Below are positions 16,126 through 25,379 of a DNA stretch of 64,000 nt, one piece after another (the stretch's first letter is position 1; the number at the start of each line of letters is the position of its first letter). The stretch covers positions 10,179-74,178 of the forward strand of contig JAHHRA010000005.1 of assembly GCA_020026055.1 (NCBI GenBank). Reading direction: 5' to 3'. Made by a program: the position numbers and the translations under genes. The notes under the pieces were generated by a model, which made no database searches, had not been told where the DNA came from, and saw nothing but the letters and a program-made list of their open reading frames with translations. The DNA comes from Actinobacillus sp. Lineage in GTDB: Bacteria; Pseudomonadota; Gammaproteobacteria; Enterobacterales; Pasteurellaceae.

Positions 16126-16953
16126 ATGAAAATAATTGAAACACATTTAAGCTTTGGCGGTAAACAGCATATCTGTCAGCACCAATCACAAACTTTAGGT
16201 TGTAAAATGAATTTCGCCGCTTTTATCCCAAGCAAAGCTAAAACTGATGCTTGTCCAGTCTTATATTTTCTCTCAGGCTTAACTTGTACTGAACAAAACT
16301 TCACGACGAAAGCAGGTTTTCAAAAATACGCAGAACAACACAGTTTAATTATTATCACTCCTGATACTAGCCCTCGTGGTGAAGCAATCCCAGATAGCCC
16401 TGATGATGATTTAGGGCAAGGAGCAGGTTTTTATCTCAATGCTAATCAAGAGCCTTGGGCAAAAAACTTCAAAATGTATGACTATATTACTCAAGAATTA
16501 CGCACATTAGTGAATACTCATTTCCACACTAATTGTCAGCAAAGTATTTGTGGACATTCAATGGGGGGATTAGGTGCAATTGTCCTCGCATTACGTAATC
16601 CCGACCTCTATTCAAGTGTTTCTGCTTTTTCGCCAATTTTAACTCCTAGTTTTGTGCCTTGGGGGCAGAAAGCTTTTCGTACTTATTTAGGGAAAGAGCA
16701 AAACACTTGGGCAGAATTTGATCCAGTACAGCTAATTTTAGCGGGTAAAAAAGTTGATGAAATTCTCATTGAGCAAGGCTTAAGCGATCCTTTCTATCCT
16801 GAACAATTAAAACCCGAATCTTTTGCTGAAGTCTGCGAAAAAATGAATGTCAAAGTTAGAATTAATTACCGTGATGGCTATGATCATAGTTATTATTTTA
16901 TTGCGAGTTTTATTGAAGCACATATTGCGTATCATTCTGAAAAGTTGAGGTAA
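16126..16953 (+). CDS. fghA: S-formylglutathione hydrolase
   Basis: A 275-residue alpha/beta-hydrolase (esterase D family) that completes glutathione-dependent formaldehyde oxidation by releasing formate. The nucleophile is Ser145 in GHSMGG; the Asp and His of the triad fit the DPFYPEQ and DHSYYFI regions. It lies 44 nt after frmA with the same orientation, giving a three-gene formaldehyde detoxification operon. Confidence 0.95.
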   Translation: MKIIETHLSFGGKQHICQHQSQTLGCKMNFAAFIPSKAKTDACPVLYFLSGLTCTEQNFTTKAGFQKYAEQHSLIIITPDTSPRGEAIPDSPDDDLGQGAGFYLNANQEPWAKNFKMYDYITQELRTLVNTHFHTNCQQSICGHSMGGLGAIVLALRNPDLYSSVSAFSPILTPSFVPWGQKAFRTYLGKEQNTWAEFDPVQLILAGKKVDEILIEQGLSDPFYPEQLKPESFAEVCEKMNVKVRINYRDGYDHSYYFIASFIEAHIAYHSEKLR

Positions 16954-17316
16954 TCACTATGCATCAGATCCCAGCTCAAGCCTTGATATCAGGAGTTAAA
17001 ATACGAGAATGTTTTGTGCAATTTCTCTCTATCAGCAAAATTAACATTCAAAAAAACTCACTTTTTTAAAAAGTTTCCGTTGAAACTCAACTTGTTGGAG
17101 TGTGAACGACTTTAGTCACTTTTACGCTAGCAAAAGCGAAAAAATTTTCTACTTTTCTTATCGTTGTTGCTAGCATAAATTTTCCTAAAGCTATACATAA
17201 AAATAATTTTTAAGTAAACTAATTCTTCTTTTATTGGGACTGGTTATTTATTTAGATAATCGGATAATTTTAATTGCAGTCTTATGGCTTCTAATCTTTA
17301 TTAAAAGAGATTCATT
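16954..17316. other. Intergenic region between fghA and the SLC13-type transporter
   Basis: 363 nt with no supported gene. It contains an imperfect hairpin at 17124-17175 related to the dispersed repeat family, and an A/T-rich stretch before the transporter gene where its promoter should lie. Confidence 0.4.
17124..17175. repeat. Degenerate inverted pair of dispersed units after fghA
   Basis: ACGCTAGCAAAAGC, then GAAAAAATTTTC, and a looser complementary arm ending TTGCTAGC. The left unit matches the copy at 19205-19233 (core TAGCGT instead of GGGCGT), suggesting a sub-variant of the family. Confidence 0.55.
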
Positions 17317-18696
17317 ATGCATTCATCATCTTCTTTCTTTAATCGTAAAAATTTTATTTTTATTGCAGATTCAATTTTATTTTTTGTTTTGTTGTTTTCG
17401 TTACCATTTGAAGAAAATGCTAATAAGGGTTTGGCATTGCTCGTGTTTATTGCAATTTTATGGCTTACGGAAACATTAAACGTTTCTGTAACAGCGATTT
17501 TAGTACCAGTGCTATCGATCTTTCTCGGATTAGTCAGCACACATGAAGCTTTAGTTTCTTTTTCAAATCCGATTATTTTTCTATTTTTTGGTGGTTTTGC
17601 ACTTGCTACTGCCTTGCATAAACAAAAACTCGATCAAATTATTGCTAATAAAATTATGGCATTAGCTCGAGGTAAACTATTGATCGCCGCATTGTATCTA
17701 TTTGGTATTACCGCTTTTCTTTCAATGTGGATGAGTAACACTGCTACTGCGGCAATGATGTTACCTTTAGCTATGGGAATTTTAAGCCAGCTCGATCGTA
17801 ATACCTACCACAATACTTATGTTTTTATATTATTGGGGATTGCTTATAGTGCTAGTATTGGTGGGCTTGGTACAGTCGTTGGTAGTCCGCCAAATGCAAT
17901 TGTAGCTTCACAATTAAATTTAAATTTTATCGAATGGATGAAATACGGTTTCCCAATGATGTTGATGTTATTACCCTTGATGGTAGGAGCATTGTATATC
18001 GTTTTTAGACCCCGATTGCATTTCTATTTTGAGCAAGATCTCACTAAGATCCCAATGACGAAAGAACGTATTATCACGCTAGCGATCTTTGTTAGCATTT
18101 CAGTATTATGGGTATTTAGTAAACAATTAAACCCTATTATTTCTAGTTTAATGGGCTTGAAAAACAATATTGCTAATTTTGATAGTGTAATTGCATTGTT
18201 GGCAGTAATTATTATCTGCGTTACTCAAAGTGCACGTTGGAAAGATATCCAAAGTAACACTGATTGGGGAGTCTTAATGCTGTTCGGTGGTGGAATTACG
18301 TTGAGCATGGTGTTGAAAAATTCTGGAGCAAGTAAAGTGCTTGCAGATGGCATCGTCTTCCTTATTCAAGGTGGACATTTTTATTTTATTGGTTTACTGG
18401 TCGCAAGCTTCATCGTATTCCTTACAGAATTCACTTCTAATACTGCTAGTGCCGCTTTGCTCGTGCCAATCTTTATCTCAATTGCCCAATCGCTTGGTGT
18501 TTCTGAACTCGGTTTAGCGTTAATTGTTGGTATCGGTGCATCTTGTGCATTCACATTACCCGTTGCTACACCACCAAACGCCATCGTTTTCGGAACAGGC
18601 GAAGTTCGCCAAAAAGATATGATTCGTGTAGGTTTAGTGCTGAATGTTTTGAGCATCTTATTACTTTCCGTAATGGCTTATTTTTTCTGGTTTTAA
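17317..18696 (+). CDS. SLC13/DASS-family sodium:anion symporter
   Basis: A 459-residue inner-membrane carrier of the divalent anion:Na+ symporter family. The two diagnostic Ser-Asn-Thr loops are present (MSNTATAAMM about residue 138 and TSNTASAALL about 375), each followed by a PPNAI motif (VGSPPNAIV and TPPNAIVFG). Members import C4-dicarboxylates, citrate or sulfate; the substrate cannot be set from sequence alone, although the length and motifs favour dicarboxylates. It is monocistronic, with a strong terminator. Confidence 0.9.
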   Translation: MHSSSSFFNRKNFIFIADSILFFVLLFSLPFEENANKGLALLVFIAILWLTETLNVSVTAILVPVLSIFLGLVSTHEALVSFSNPIIFLFFGGFALATALHKQKLDQIIANKIMALARGKLLIAALYLFGITAFLSMWMSNTATAAMMLPLAMGILSQLDRNTYHNTYVFILLGIAYSASIGGLGTVVGSPPNAIVASQLNLNFIEWMKYGFPMMLMLLPLMVGALYIVFRPRLHFYFEQDLTKIPMTKERIITLAIFVSISVLWVFSKQLNPIISSLMGLKNNIANFDSVIALLAVIIICVTQSARWKDIQSNTDWGVLMLFGGGITLSMVLKNSGASKVLADGIVFLIQGGHFYFIGLLVASFIVFLTEFTSNTASAALLVPIFISIAQSLGVSELGLALIVGIGASCAFTLPVATPPNAIVFGTGEVRQKDMIRVGLVLNVLSILLLSVMAYFFWF

Positions 18697-18731
18697 AGGT
18701 TCTAACAATAATAAAAATCTTAAAAAGAATG

Positions 18732-18770
18732 ACACCCCAAAAGTTAGATATCACTTTTGGGGTGTTTTTT
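18732..18770 (+). terminator. Terminator of the SLC13-type transporter gene
   Basis: Stem ACACCCCAAAAG (18732-18743) / CTTTTGGGGTGT (18754-18765) followed by a T-run. Confidence 0.88.
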
Positions 18771-18809
18771 AAAGAAAAGAAATTTACTATGAAAGAACTT
18801 TTAAAAAAA

Positions 18810-19145
18810 TTAATTAAAATGGTAAATAAAGCCAAATTTACTAATTAAATAAATAATCAAATAAAACCCTATTCCACTTACTAACAAGCCATATCGACTT
18901 AGCTTTGGTTTACGTCGATGAACAACATACCAAATTCTAGCTACTCCCAATAACAACACGGGATAACTCCACAAAAATACAATCATCATACGGATTAGCC
19001 CATCTGAGAGATGAGGGTTATCCATTATATTTGGTGATAACAATAATCCGATTGGATAGAATACAATTGGCGTACAAAACAAACCCAATCCCCAAGCGAA
19101 AGGACTAAACTTAGTTGGCAGTGAGTGAGATTTCTTAGTTGACAT
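18810..19145 (-). CDS. Small membrane protein of unknown function
   Basis: A 111-residue protein with three hydrophobic segments (about residues 17-36, 50-70 and 83-103) separated by short polar loops, including a basic HRRKPKLSRYG loop. I do not recognise its function; similar short membrane proteins occur in Pasteurellaceae. It is convergent with the SLC13 gene and in the same orientation as brnQ. No enzymatic motif is visible. Confidence 0.65.
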   Translation of the reverse strand: MSTKKSHSLPTKFSPFAWGLGLFCTPIVFYPIGLLLSPNIMDNPHLSDGLIRMMIVFLWSYPVLLLGVARIWYVVHRRKPKLSRYGLLVSGIGFYLIIYLISKFGFIYHFN

Positions 19146-19204
19146 AATTACAAATTTAAACTTTTACAATCCAAGCGAACACAATTCTAGGATTAAGAAA
19201 AAAG

Positions 19205-19233
19205 CAGAAAAAATTTTCCGATTTTGCTAGCGT
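19205..19233. repeat. Single dispersed unit upstream of the small membrane protein gene
   Basis: AAAAAATTTTCC then GATTTTGC then TAGCGT, the same right-hand unit as the 17124 copy and with the family spacing. There is no complementary left arm, so it cannot form the gene-end hairpin. Confidence 0.55.
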
Positions 19234-19256
19234 GAAAATACGTTATAAATCAAAAA

Positions 19257-20549
19257 TTAATTCGTTAAATAAACTTTCTTGCTGATCACTATTTGTTGAA
19301 CATAGCCAATAACAACTCCTAATAAGGCGAAAATAATCCAAACCATTTGTTCACGAATAGGGAAAATTTCAAGCCAAGTCATATACTGCTTAGCAATAAC
19401 TAGCAACATTGATTCAATTGTTACTAAAGCAACTGCCCAACGCAATGAAGCAAGTGGAAGTTTGACGCATAAATTCAACATTAACAACACAACTATAGTG
19501 ATTGTAATTGGATAGAGAATAATTAGTACTGGTAAAGAATACTCTATCACTGCTTTCAAGCCGATGTTAGCGATGAAAAAACTGATGACAGTAAAAATGA
19601 CTAAATAAGTTTTATAAGAAATTTTTGGATAAATTTCATGGAAATATTCACTACTTGCAGTACCAATACCAATAGTAGTCGTAAGGCAGGCAAGGGTAAC
19701 AATGATGCCAAGTAAAACACGTCCTGATTCACCAAACGCCATTACGGCAGCAGTATTTAAAATTTGTGGACCAATGCTTTGTTCACTATTCGATATTTCC
19801 ACAGGTAAATGGTTGCCAAGCCAGCCAAGAGCAATATAGATCAAAGTTAAGAAAATAGATGCTACTATGCCAGCGTAAACGGTCTGTTTTGGGATAGATG
19901 TCCCTTTCGGACTCTTTTCTTGAATCGCCGTCAACACGACTAATGCAAACACGACTGAAGCTAATGCATCTAAAGTTGAATAGCCTTCTACCATTCCTTC
20001 AATGAAAGGGGCTTTAATGGGAACATCGATTTCTACTGCAGGTGAACCATTGAGCAAACTATAAGATTTCACAATCAAAGCAACTAAGCCTATCAATAAC
20101 GCAGGTGTTAGAATTTCCCCAACACGATCTACCATCTGGGCAGGATTGAGGCTAAGCCATAACGAGATCGCAAAATAGACAACGCAAAAGCCAAATTGCA
20201 CCATCGTACTTGATGTAGAGAAGTAGGGTTCAATAGCGATTGAATAAGCCGTTGCAGCAGTGCGTGGTCCTCCAAAAAATGGTCCTATCGCCAAATAAAT
20301 CGCAACTAAAAACCCCAAAGCAAAAACAGGGTGGATTTGTTTAAGAATATCTTTATACCCTCCTCGGTAAAAAGAACTGACACTAATTCCAATCAGAGGT
20401 AAACCAACTCCCGTTACGACAAAACCTAAAATTGATGGCCAGAAATCCAGTCCAGATGCGGCACCAAGTTTTGGGGGAAAAATTAAGTTACCTGCTCCAA
20501 AAAAGATCGCAAATAACATAAATCCGACAACAACTGTATGTTTATTCAT
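19257..20549 (-). CDS. brnQ: Branched-chain amino acid transporter BrnQ (LIVCS family)
   Basis: A 430-residue inner-membrane carrier importing Leu, Ile and Val with Na+ or H+. It has about twelve hydrophobic segments and the N-terminal FAIFFGAGNLIFPPKLG signature of the family, plus GGPRTAATAYS. It begins 12 nt after the tex stop on the same strand, so the two may be co-transcribed from the tex side. AAGGAAT lies just upstream of its ATG. Confidence 0.95.
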   Translation of the reverse strand: MNKHTVVVGFMLFAIFFGAGNLIFPPKLGAASGLDFWPSILGFVVTGVGLPLIGISVSSFYRGGYKDILKQIHPVFALGFLVAIYLAIGPFFGGPRTAATAYSIAIEPYFSTSSTMVQFGFCVVYFAISLWLSLNPAQMVDRVGEILTPALLIGLVALIVKSYSLLNGSPAVEIDVPIKAPFIEGMVEGYSTLDALASVVFALVVLTAIQEKSPKGTSIPKQTVYAGIVASIFLTLIYIALGWLGNHLPVEISNSEQSIGPQILNTAAVMAFGESGRVLLGIIVTLACLTTTIGIGTASSEYFHEIYPKISYKTYLVIFTVISFFIANIGLKAVIEYSLPVLIILYPITITIVVLLMLNLCVKLPLASLRWAVALVTIESMLLVIAKQYMTWLEIFPIREQMVWIIFALLGVVIGYVQQIVISKKVYLTN

Positions 20550-20560
20550 TTAATTCCTTT

Positions 20561-22861
20561 TTATTGTTTATTTTTCCAATTTTTTAGGGCGTCAGCAAAT
20601 GCATTATTTAGCCCAGCAGGTGGATTGGATTGATGAGATTTTGATTTTCTTGCACGCTCGTTTAATTTATCGTTACTTTTCGCATCTGTACGCATGCTCA
20701 GAGCAATACGTTTTCTTGGTATGTCCACTTCAAGCACGCTGACTTTTACGGTGTCGCCTGTTTTCACTATTTGATGCGGATCTTCAACGAAATGATCGGC
20801 TAAAGCTGAAATATGAACTAAACCGTCTTGATGTACACCAATATCGACGAAAGCACCGAAGTTAGTCACATTAGTAACTGTACCTTCAAGTATCATTCCT
20901 TCTTTTAAATCAGAAATTTCGTTAACTCCATCCATGAAAGTCGCCGTTTTAAATGCACCACGTGGATCACGTCCTGGCTTTTCTAGTTCCTTGAAAATAT
21001 CCAAAACTGTCGGTAACCCGAATTGACTATCAGTAAAGCTTTGAGCGTCAAGGGCTTTGAGTATGCTGATATTTCCCATAATGTCAAGAATAGATTGCTC
21101 ACAACGTCGTAAAATTTTTTCTACAATTGGATAAGCTTCTGGATGTACTCCAGAAGCATCAAGAGGATTTTTGCCATCATTAATTCGCATAAACCCAGCA
21201 CATTGTTCAAAAGCTTTTGCACCTAAACGCGGTACTTTTTTAAGTTGATCTCGGCTTTCAAATCGTCCATTTTCATCACGATAAGCGACAATATTTTGAG
21301 CTAAAGTTTTATTCATACCCGCAACTTGAGCTAACAAAGGAGCAGAAGCTGTATTAAGATCAACTCCTACTGCATTTACACAGTCTTCAACTACACTCTC
21401 AAGTTTTTTTGCCAGCTGAGTTTGATTAACATCATGTTGATACTGTCCTACACCAATTGCTTTTGGATCAATTTTCACTAACTCTGCCAATGGGTCTTGT
21501 AAACGACGTGCAATTGAAACTGCACCACGCAAAGCAACATCTATATTTGGAAACTCTTTAGCCGCTAGCTCTGATGCTGAATAAACAGATGCTCCTGCTT
21601 CGTTGACTACGACAATTTGTGGATTGTACCCTTCAAGCATTTTTACAACACTTTTAGCAAAACGTTCTGTTTCACGAGATGCAGTGCCGTTACCAATAGC
21701 GATCAATTCAACATTGTGTGTTTTAATCAAATTACTTAATGTTAACATTGCAACTTGTTCTTGCCCTGTATATGGGTAAATCGCATCTGTTGCTAACACT
21801 TTCCCTGTATTATCTACAACAGCAACTTTCACGCCAGTACGAATACCTGGATCCAGCCCGATAGTGGTCTTTGCTCCTGCAGGTGCAGCCATTAATAAAG
21901 CTTTTAAATTAGTAGCAAACACATCAATAGCTTCCATTTCGGCACGCTCTTTTAACGCTGCCATCAATTCCGTTTCTAAATGCAACGCAAGTTTAATTTT
22001 CCAAGTCCAACTAATCACTTGTTTACGCCATTTGTCTTGTGCAGAATGTCCTAAAATAACGCCTAAATGTTGTTGGATCATTTCTTCGCAATAGCTTGCA
22101 TTTGCTGAAACATCTTCATTAGACGGTTCAATCTGCATTGCAAGGCTCAATATTCCCTCATTACGTCCTCGCAATAATGCTAAAGCACGGTGTGATGGGA
22201 TATTTTTCCACCGTTCATGATAGCTAAAATAATCACGAAATTTCTCGCCTTGTTCTTCTTTTCCAGCAATCACATTTGCACTAATATCAGCATTTTTTTG
22301 CAAAAAATGGCGTAATTTCGCGATTAATTCTGCTTCTTCAGCAAAACGTTCCATTAAGATATAACGAGCACCATCAAGGGCTTCTTTAATAGTTGCAACA
22401 TTTTCATTGAGAAAAGTTTGAGCAAAGCTTTCAGGGTCAAGATCTTTTTCAAACCAAAGCCGCTCAGCTAAAGGTTCTAAGCCATTTTCAATTGCAATTT
22501 GTCCCTTAGTGCGACGCTTTGGTTTGTATGGCAAATACAGATCTTCTAATGCTGTTTTACTCTCGCATCGGAAAATTTTTTCCGATAATTCTGGCGTGAG
22601 CTTCCCTTGTTCTTCTATTGATCGCAAAATAGTTTGGCGACGTTCATCAAGCTCCCTGAGATAGCTTAAACGAGTTTCAAAATGCCGCAATTGGCTATCA
22701 TCAAGTCCACCTGTCGCTTCTTTACGATAACGAGCAATGAATGGAATAGTGTTGCCATCTTCAAGCAGTGTCATTGCGGCTAAAATTTGATTGGGGTTAA
22801 CTGCTAATTCTTTGGCAATAATTTGAGCAAAAATTGAATTGTTAGAATTTGAATTTAACAT
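20561..22861 (-). CDS. tex: Transcription accessory/RNA-binding protein Tex
   Basis: A 766-residue protein with the full Tex layout: N-terminal helical and helix-turn-helix region, a YqgF/RuvC-like domain (TIGLDPGIRTGVKVAVVD, about residues 330-450), tandem helix-hairpin-helix segments (NTASAPLLAQVAGM and GRFESRDQLKKVPRLG), and a C-terminal S1 domain (EGTVTNVTNFGAFVDIG, about 655-725). It binds RNA and interacts with transcription complexes. Two dispersed repeat units are embedded in the gene, near the 5' third (22570-22597) and at the last codons (20567-20592). Confidence 0.96.
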   Translation of the reverse strand: MLNSNSNNSIFAQIIAKELAVNPNQILAAMTLLEDGNTIPFIARYRKEATGGLDDSQLRHFETRLSYLRELDERRQTILRSIEEQGKLTPELSEKIFRCESKTALEDLYLPYKPKRRTKGQIAIENGLEPLAERLWFEKDLDPESFAQTFLNENVATIKEALDGARYILMERFAEEAELIAKLRHFLQKNADISANVIAGKEEQGEKFRDYFSYHERWKNIPSHRALALLRGRNEGILSLAMQIEPSNEDVSANASYCEEMIQQHLGVILGHSAQDKWRKQVISWTWKIKLALHLETELMAALKERAEMEAIDVFATNLKALLMAAPAGAKTTIGLDPGIRTGVKVAVVDNTGKVLATDAIYPYTGQEQVAMLTLSNLIKTHNVELIAIGNGTASRETERFAKSVVKMLEGYNPQIVVVNEAGASVYSASELAAKEFPNIDVALRGAVSIARRLQDPLAELVKIDPKAIGVGQYQHDVNQTQLAKKLESVVEDCVNAVGVDLNTASAPLLAQVAGMNKTLAQNIVAYRDENGRFESRDQLKKVPRLGAKAFEQCAGFMRINDGKNPLDASGVHPEAYPIVEKILRRCEQSILDIMGNISILKALDAQSFTDSQFGLPTVLDIFKELEKPGRDPRGAFKTATFMDGVNEISDLKEGMILEGTVTNVTNFGAFVDIGVHQDGLVHISALADHFVEDPHQIVKTGDTVKVSVLEVDIPRKRIALSMRTDAKSNDKLNERARKSKSHQSNPPAGLNNAFADALKNWKNKQ
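20567..20592. repeat. Dispersed unit covering the last codons of tex
   Basis: TTTATTTTTCC, an A/T tract one base longer than usual, then AGGGCGT. It is a near match to the family unit and encodes the last residues of Tex, a position where sequence is free to vary. Confidence 0.45.
22570..22597. repeat. Dispersed unit inside the tex coding sequence
   Basis: Palindromic GGAAAATTTTTTCC followed after GATAATTC by TGGCGT, a single family unit with the standard spacing in the middle of an intact gene. It encodes Tex residues around ELSEKIFRCES and shows that the motif is not restricted to gene ends. Confidence 0.6.
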
Positions 22862-22936
22862 TGTTTCACTTAGATCAGGAAAAATTTAAAGGACTATGAT
22901 ATCATCTTCACCCTTGTTTTTTAATGATTAATTTGT

Positions 22937-23422
22937 ATGACAAAAGCAAACTACATTACTAGAACAGGCTACAACAACCTTAACCAAGAACTTAAATACC
23001 TTTGGAAAGAAGAGCGCCCAAGGATCACTCAAAGCGTTTCCGAGGCTGCAGCCCTTGGTGATCGCAGTGAAAATGCAGAATATATCTACGGTAAACGTCG
23101 TTTACGTGAAATAGATCGACGCGTTCGTTTTTTAAGCAAACGTCTTGAAGTACTCACTATCGTGGATTATCATCCTGCTCAAGAAGGTAAGGTTTTTTTC
23201 GGTGCTTGGGTCTGCCTTGAAGATGAAAATGGTAAACAAAAGCAATATCGTATCGTCGGTAGTGACGAATTTGACCCTGCTAAAAATTGGATCTCGATCG
23301 ATAGTCCTGTCGCACGTGCTTTAATCGGAAAAGAAGTTGACGCTGAAGTAAAAGTGAAAACTCCAAACGGCTTGACTACTTTTTACATCAATAAAATTTG
23401 GTACAAAACTTCAGAGGATTAA
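22937..23422 (+). CDS. greB: Transcription elongation factor GreB
   Basis: A 161-residue cleavage factor that rescues backtracked RNA polymerase. It has the N-terminal coiled coil with the acidic tip (GDRSENAEYIYGKRRLREIDRR, about residues 36-57), which enters the secondary channel, and the C-terminal FKBP-like domain (SPVARALIGKEVDAEV). The tip sequence ENAEY and the length favour GreB over GreA. It is divergent from tex with a 75-nt gap, and the yjjP start follows its stop by 2 nt. Confidence 0.95.
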   Translation: MTKANYITRTGYNNLNQELKYLWKEERPRITQSVSEAAALGDRSENAEYIYGKRRLREIDRRVRFLSKRLEVLTIVDYHPAQEGKVFFGAWVCLEDENGKQKQYRIVGSDEFDPAKNWISIDSPVARALIGKEVDAEVKVKTPNGLTTFYINKIWYKTSED

Positions 23423-23424
23423 TC

Positions 23425-24201
23425 GTGCAAACTATAGATAAACATCAACGAGATATCACTAAAATCTGTGTCCGCACCGCATTATTACTGCTCCAATACG
23501 GCACGGAAAGTGCCTTAATCGTCCAGCTCACTAAGCGGTTAGGTATCGCATTGGGGATGGAGAAAGTAGAATGTGCGATCACGCCCAATTCCATCATTCT
23601 TACAACTATTATTGATGGTAAATGTATGACTACAGTTCGTAACAATCCTGGCATGATGATCAATATGCATGTGGTTACTGAAGTTCAGCACGTTGTGATT
23701 TTGACTGAACAACATTTGTATAATTGGGAGATGGTACGTGATCAACTTGATAAAATTCACCCAGAGCATTATAACCGTTATCTAGTCATATTGATGGTCG
23801 GATTGTCTTGTGCCGCATTTGCACATTTGGCAGGTGGCGACTGGACGATTTCATTAGTCACTTTCTTTGCCTCTGCTATTGGCATGTTTGTGCGTCAAAC
23901 TATTGCTAGCCGTCATTTCAACCATATCATCGTCTTTTCAATCACTGCTTTTATTACTTCTTTAATTGCAGGCATAGCATTAAAATTCAATCTCGGTAAT
24001 GACCCACAAATCGCAATGGCATCAAGCGTGTTATTGCTTGTTCCTGGCTTTCCACTAGTCAATTCATTTTCTGATATTCTCAAAGGTTACGTCAGTATGG
24101 GGATTGGACGTTGGTGCGTAGCGACAATTCTAACTTTTGGTGCCTGTATGGGCATTGTGATGGCATTAAGCTTATTAAACGTTAGTAACTGGGGAGTTTG
24201 A
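23425..24201 (+). CDS. yjjP: ThrE-family exporter subunit YjjP (DUF1212)
   Basis: A 258-residue membrane protein with an N-terminal cytoplasmic domain and five C-terminal hydrophobic segments. It pairs with YjjB, the split halves together forming a ThrE-type carrier; the E. coli pair has been described as a succinate exporter. I chose a GTG start at 23425 because AGAGGA lies 8 nt upstream and the greB stop is only 2 nt away. The stop overlaps the yjjB start as ATGA, so the subunits are translationally coupled. Confidence 0.88.
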   Translation: MQTIDKHQRDITKICVRTALLLLQYGTESALIVQLTKRLGIALGMEKVECAITPNSIILTTIIDGKCMTTVRNNPGMMINMHVVTEVQHVVILTEQHLYNWEMVRDQLDKIHPEHYNRYLVILMVGLSCAAFAHLAGGDWTISLVTFFASAIGMFVRQTIASRHFNHIIVFSITAFITSLIAGIALKFNLGNDPQIAMASSVLLLVPGFPLVNSFSDILKGYVSMGIGRWCVATILTFGACMGIVMALSLLNVSNWGV

Positions 24202-24668
24202 TGATGGATTTTATTTTACATTTATTTGATGATATGTTATTCGCAACGCTTCCTGCCATTGGCTTCGCTTTAATGTTTAACGTACCTAAACGGGCTTTGA
24301 AATACTGTGCTTTTTTATCCGCATTAGGACATGGCGTACGAACCGTTCTTATTCAATTTGATTTCCCACTTGCCCTTGCTACTTTTTTTGGAGCGACAGT
24401 CATAGGCTTTCTGGGGGTCTACCTTTCTCATCGCTACCTCGCTCACCCAAAAGTCTTCACTGTCGCAGCTATCGTGCCAATGATCCCTGGCGTTTATGCT
24501 TATAAGGCGATGATCGCAATGGTAGAAATCAATCACTATGGCTACAGCCCAGAACGCCTCCAAAACTTTGTCAACAACTTCATTACGACGACTTTTGTTA
24601 TTGGTGCATTATCATTCGGTTTGGCATTACCAGGGATGTTATTTTATCGACATAAACCTGTGGTATAA
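24201..24668 (+). CDS. yjjB: ThrE-family exporter subunit YjjB (DUF3815)
   Basis: A 155-residue protein with about five hydrophobic segments, corresponding to the C-terminal half of ThrE carriers. FGATVIGFLGVYLSHR and AAIVPMIPGVYAYKAM match YjjB. The start at 24201 overlaps the yjjP stop; the next codon is also ATG. It probably works only with YjjP as partner. Confidence 0.88.
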   Translation: MMDFILHLFDDMLFATLPAIGFALMFNVPKRALKYCAFLSALGHGVRTVLIQFDFPLALATFFGATVIGFLGVYLSHRYLAHPKVFTVAAIVPMIPGVYAYKAMIAMVEINHYGYSPERLQNFVNNFITTTFVIGALSFGLALPGMLFYRHKPVV

Positions 24669-24724
24669 CTCGTTAAATTTTAGTCTGTGATTTCAAAAAT
24701 TTTTTCAATCTTGAAAGTATACTA

Positions 24725-24764
24725 AGCCGCCAAAATCAGAAAATTTTTCCTATTTTGAGGGCGA
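24725..24764. repeat. Inverted pair of dispersed units between yjjB and folA
   Basis: GCCGCCAAAATCA, then GAAAATTTTTCC, and a complementary arm TATTTTGAGGGCGA. The outer core is imperfect on both sides (GCCGCC/GGGCGA) but the spacing is that of the family. Confidence 0.6.
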
Positions 24765-24786
24765 GATAAAGTACTTAAGGAAAATA

Positions 24787-25320
24787 ATGTTTAAACATCA
24801 AAATATTAAACTAAGTATTATCGTAGCGATGAGCAAAAATTTAGTGATTGGACAGGGTAATAAATTACCTTGGCATTTGCCAGCAGATTTTGCTTGGTTT
24901 AAAAAACATACACAGGGCAAACCTGTAGTAATGGGAAGGAAGACTTTTGAGAGTATCGGCAAGCCACTTGCGAATCGCACGAATATTGTGTTATCACGTA
25001 CGCCATTTGAAGTCGAAGGAGTAATGTGGGCAAATTGTTTAGAACAAGCAGTAAAGATAGCTATCCAACTCTCAAGTGCTACAGAAATTATGTTGATCGG
25101 TGGCGCAGAAGTTTATCAACATTATCTGAACTGGGTTGATCGAATTTATTTAACTGAAATACAAGCTGAAATTGCGGGCGATAGTTTTTTCCCTAAATTG
25201 AATTTAAGTGAATGGCAAATAAAAGAAGATCTATTTCGCCCTAAAGATGAAAAAAACCCTTACGATTTACACTTTTCTATCTTAGATCGGCTGAGATCTG
25301 ATTCTATCAATAGTGAATAA
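24787..25320 (+). CDS. folA: Dihydrofolate reductase
   Basis: A 177-residue NADPH-dependent enzyme making tetrahydrofolate, the trimethoprim target. Visible motifs are the N-terminal GQGNKLPWHLPADFAWFKKHT (with the substrate-binding Asp, here in PADFAW), VVMGRKTFESIG and IMLIGGAEVYQHYL. It is slightly longer than the Haemophilus enzyme (about 160 aa) because of N- and C-terminal tails. AAGGAAA precedes the ATG. It is convergent with gpsA. Confidence 0.97.
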   Translation: MFKHQNIKLSIIVAMSKNLVIGQGNKLPWHLPADFAWFKKHTQGKPVVMGRKTFESIGKPLANRTNIVLSRTPFEVEGVMWANCLEQAVKIAIQLSSATEIMLIGGAEVYQHYLNWVDRIYLTEIQAEIAGDSFFPKLNLSEWQIKEDLFRPKDEKNPYDLHFSILDRLRSDSINSE

Positions 25321-25379
25321 GAAAGAGAATTTATCAATATTTGATCAATTGAACAGATTATTCCTTGATATAGAAACTC

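Noticed and set aside
16960..17120. Possible degraded gene between fghA and the SLC13 transporter
   Set aside because: No reading frame or protein similarity could be followed for more than a few codons.
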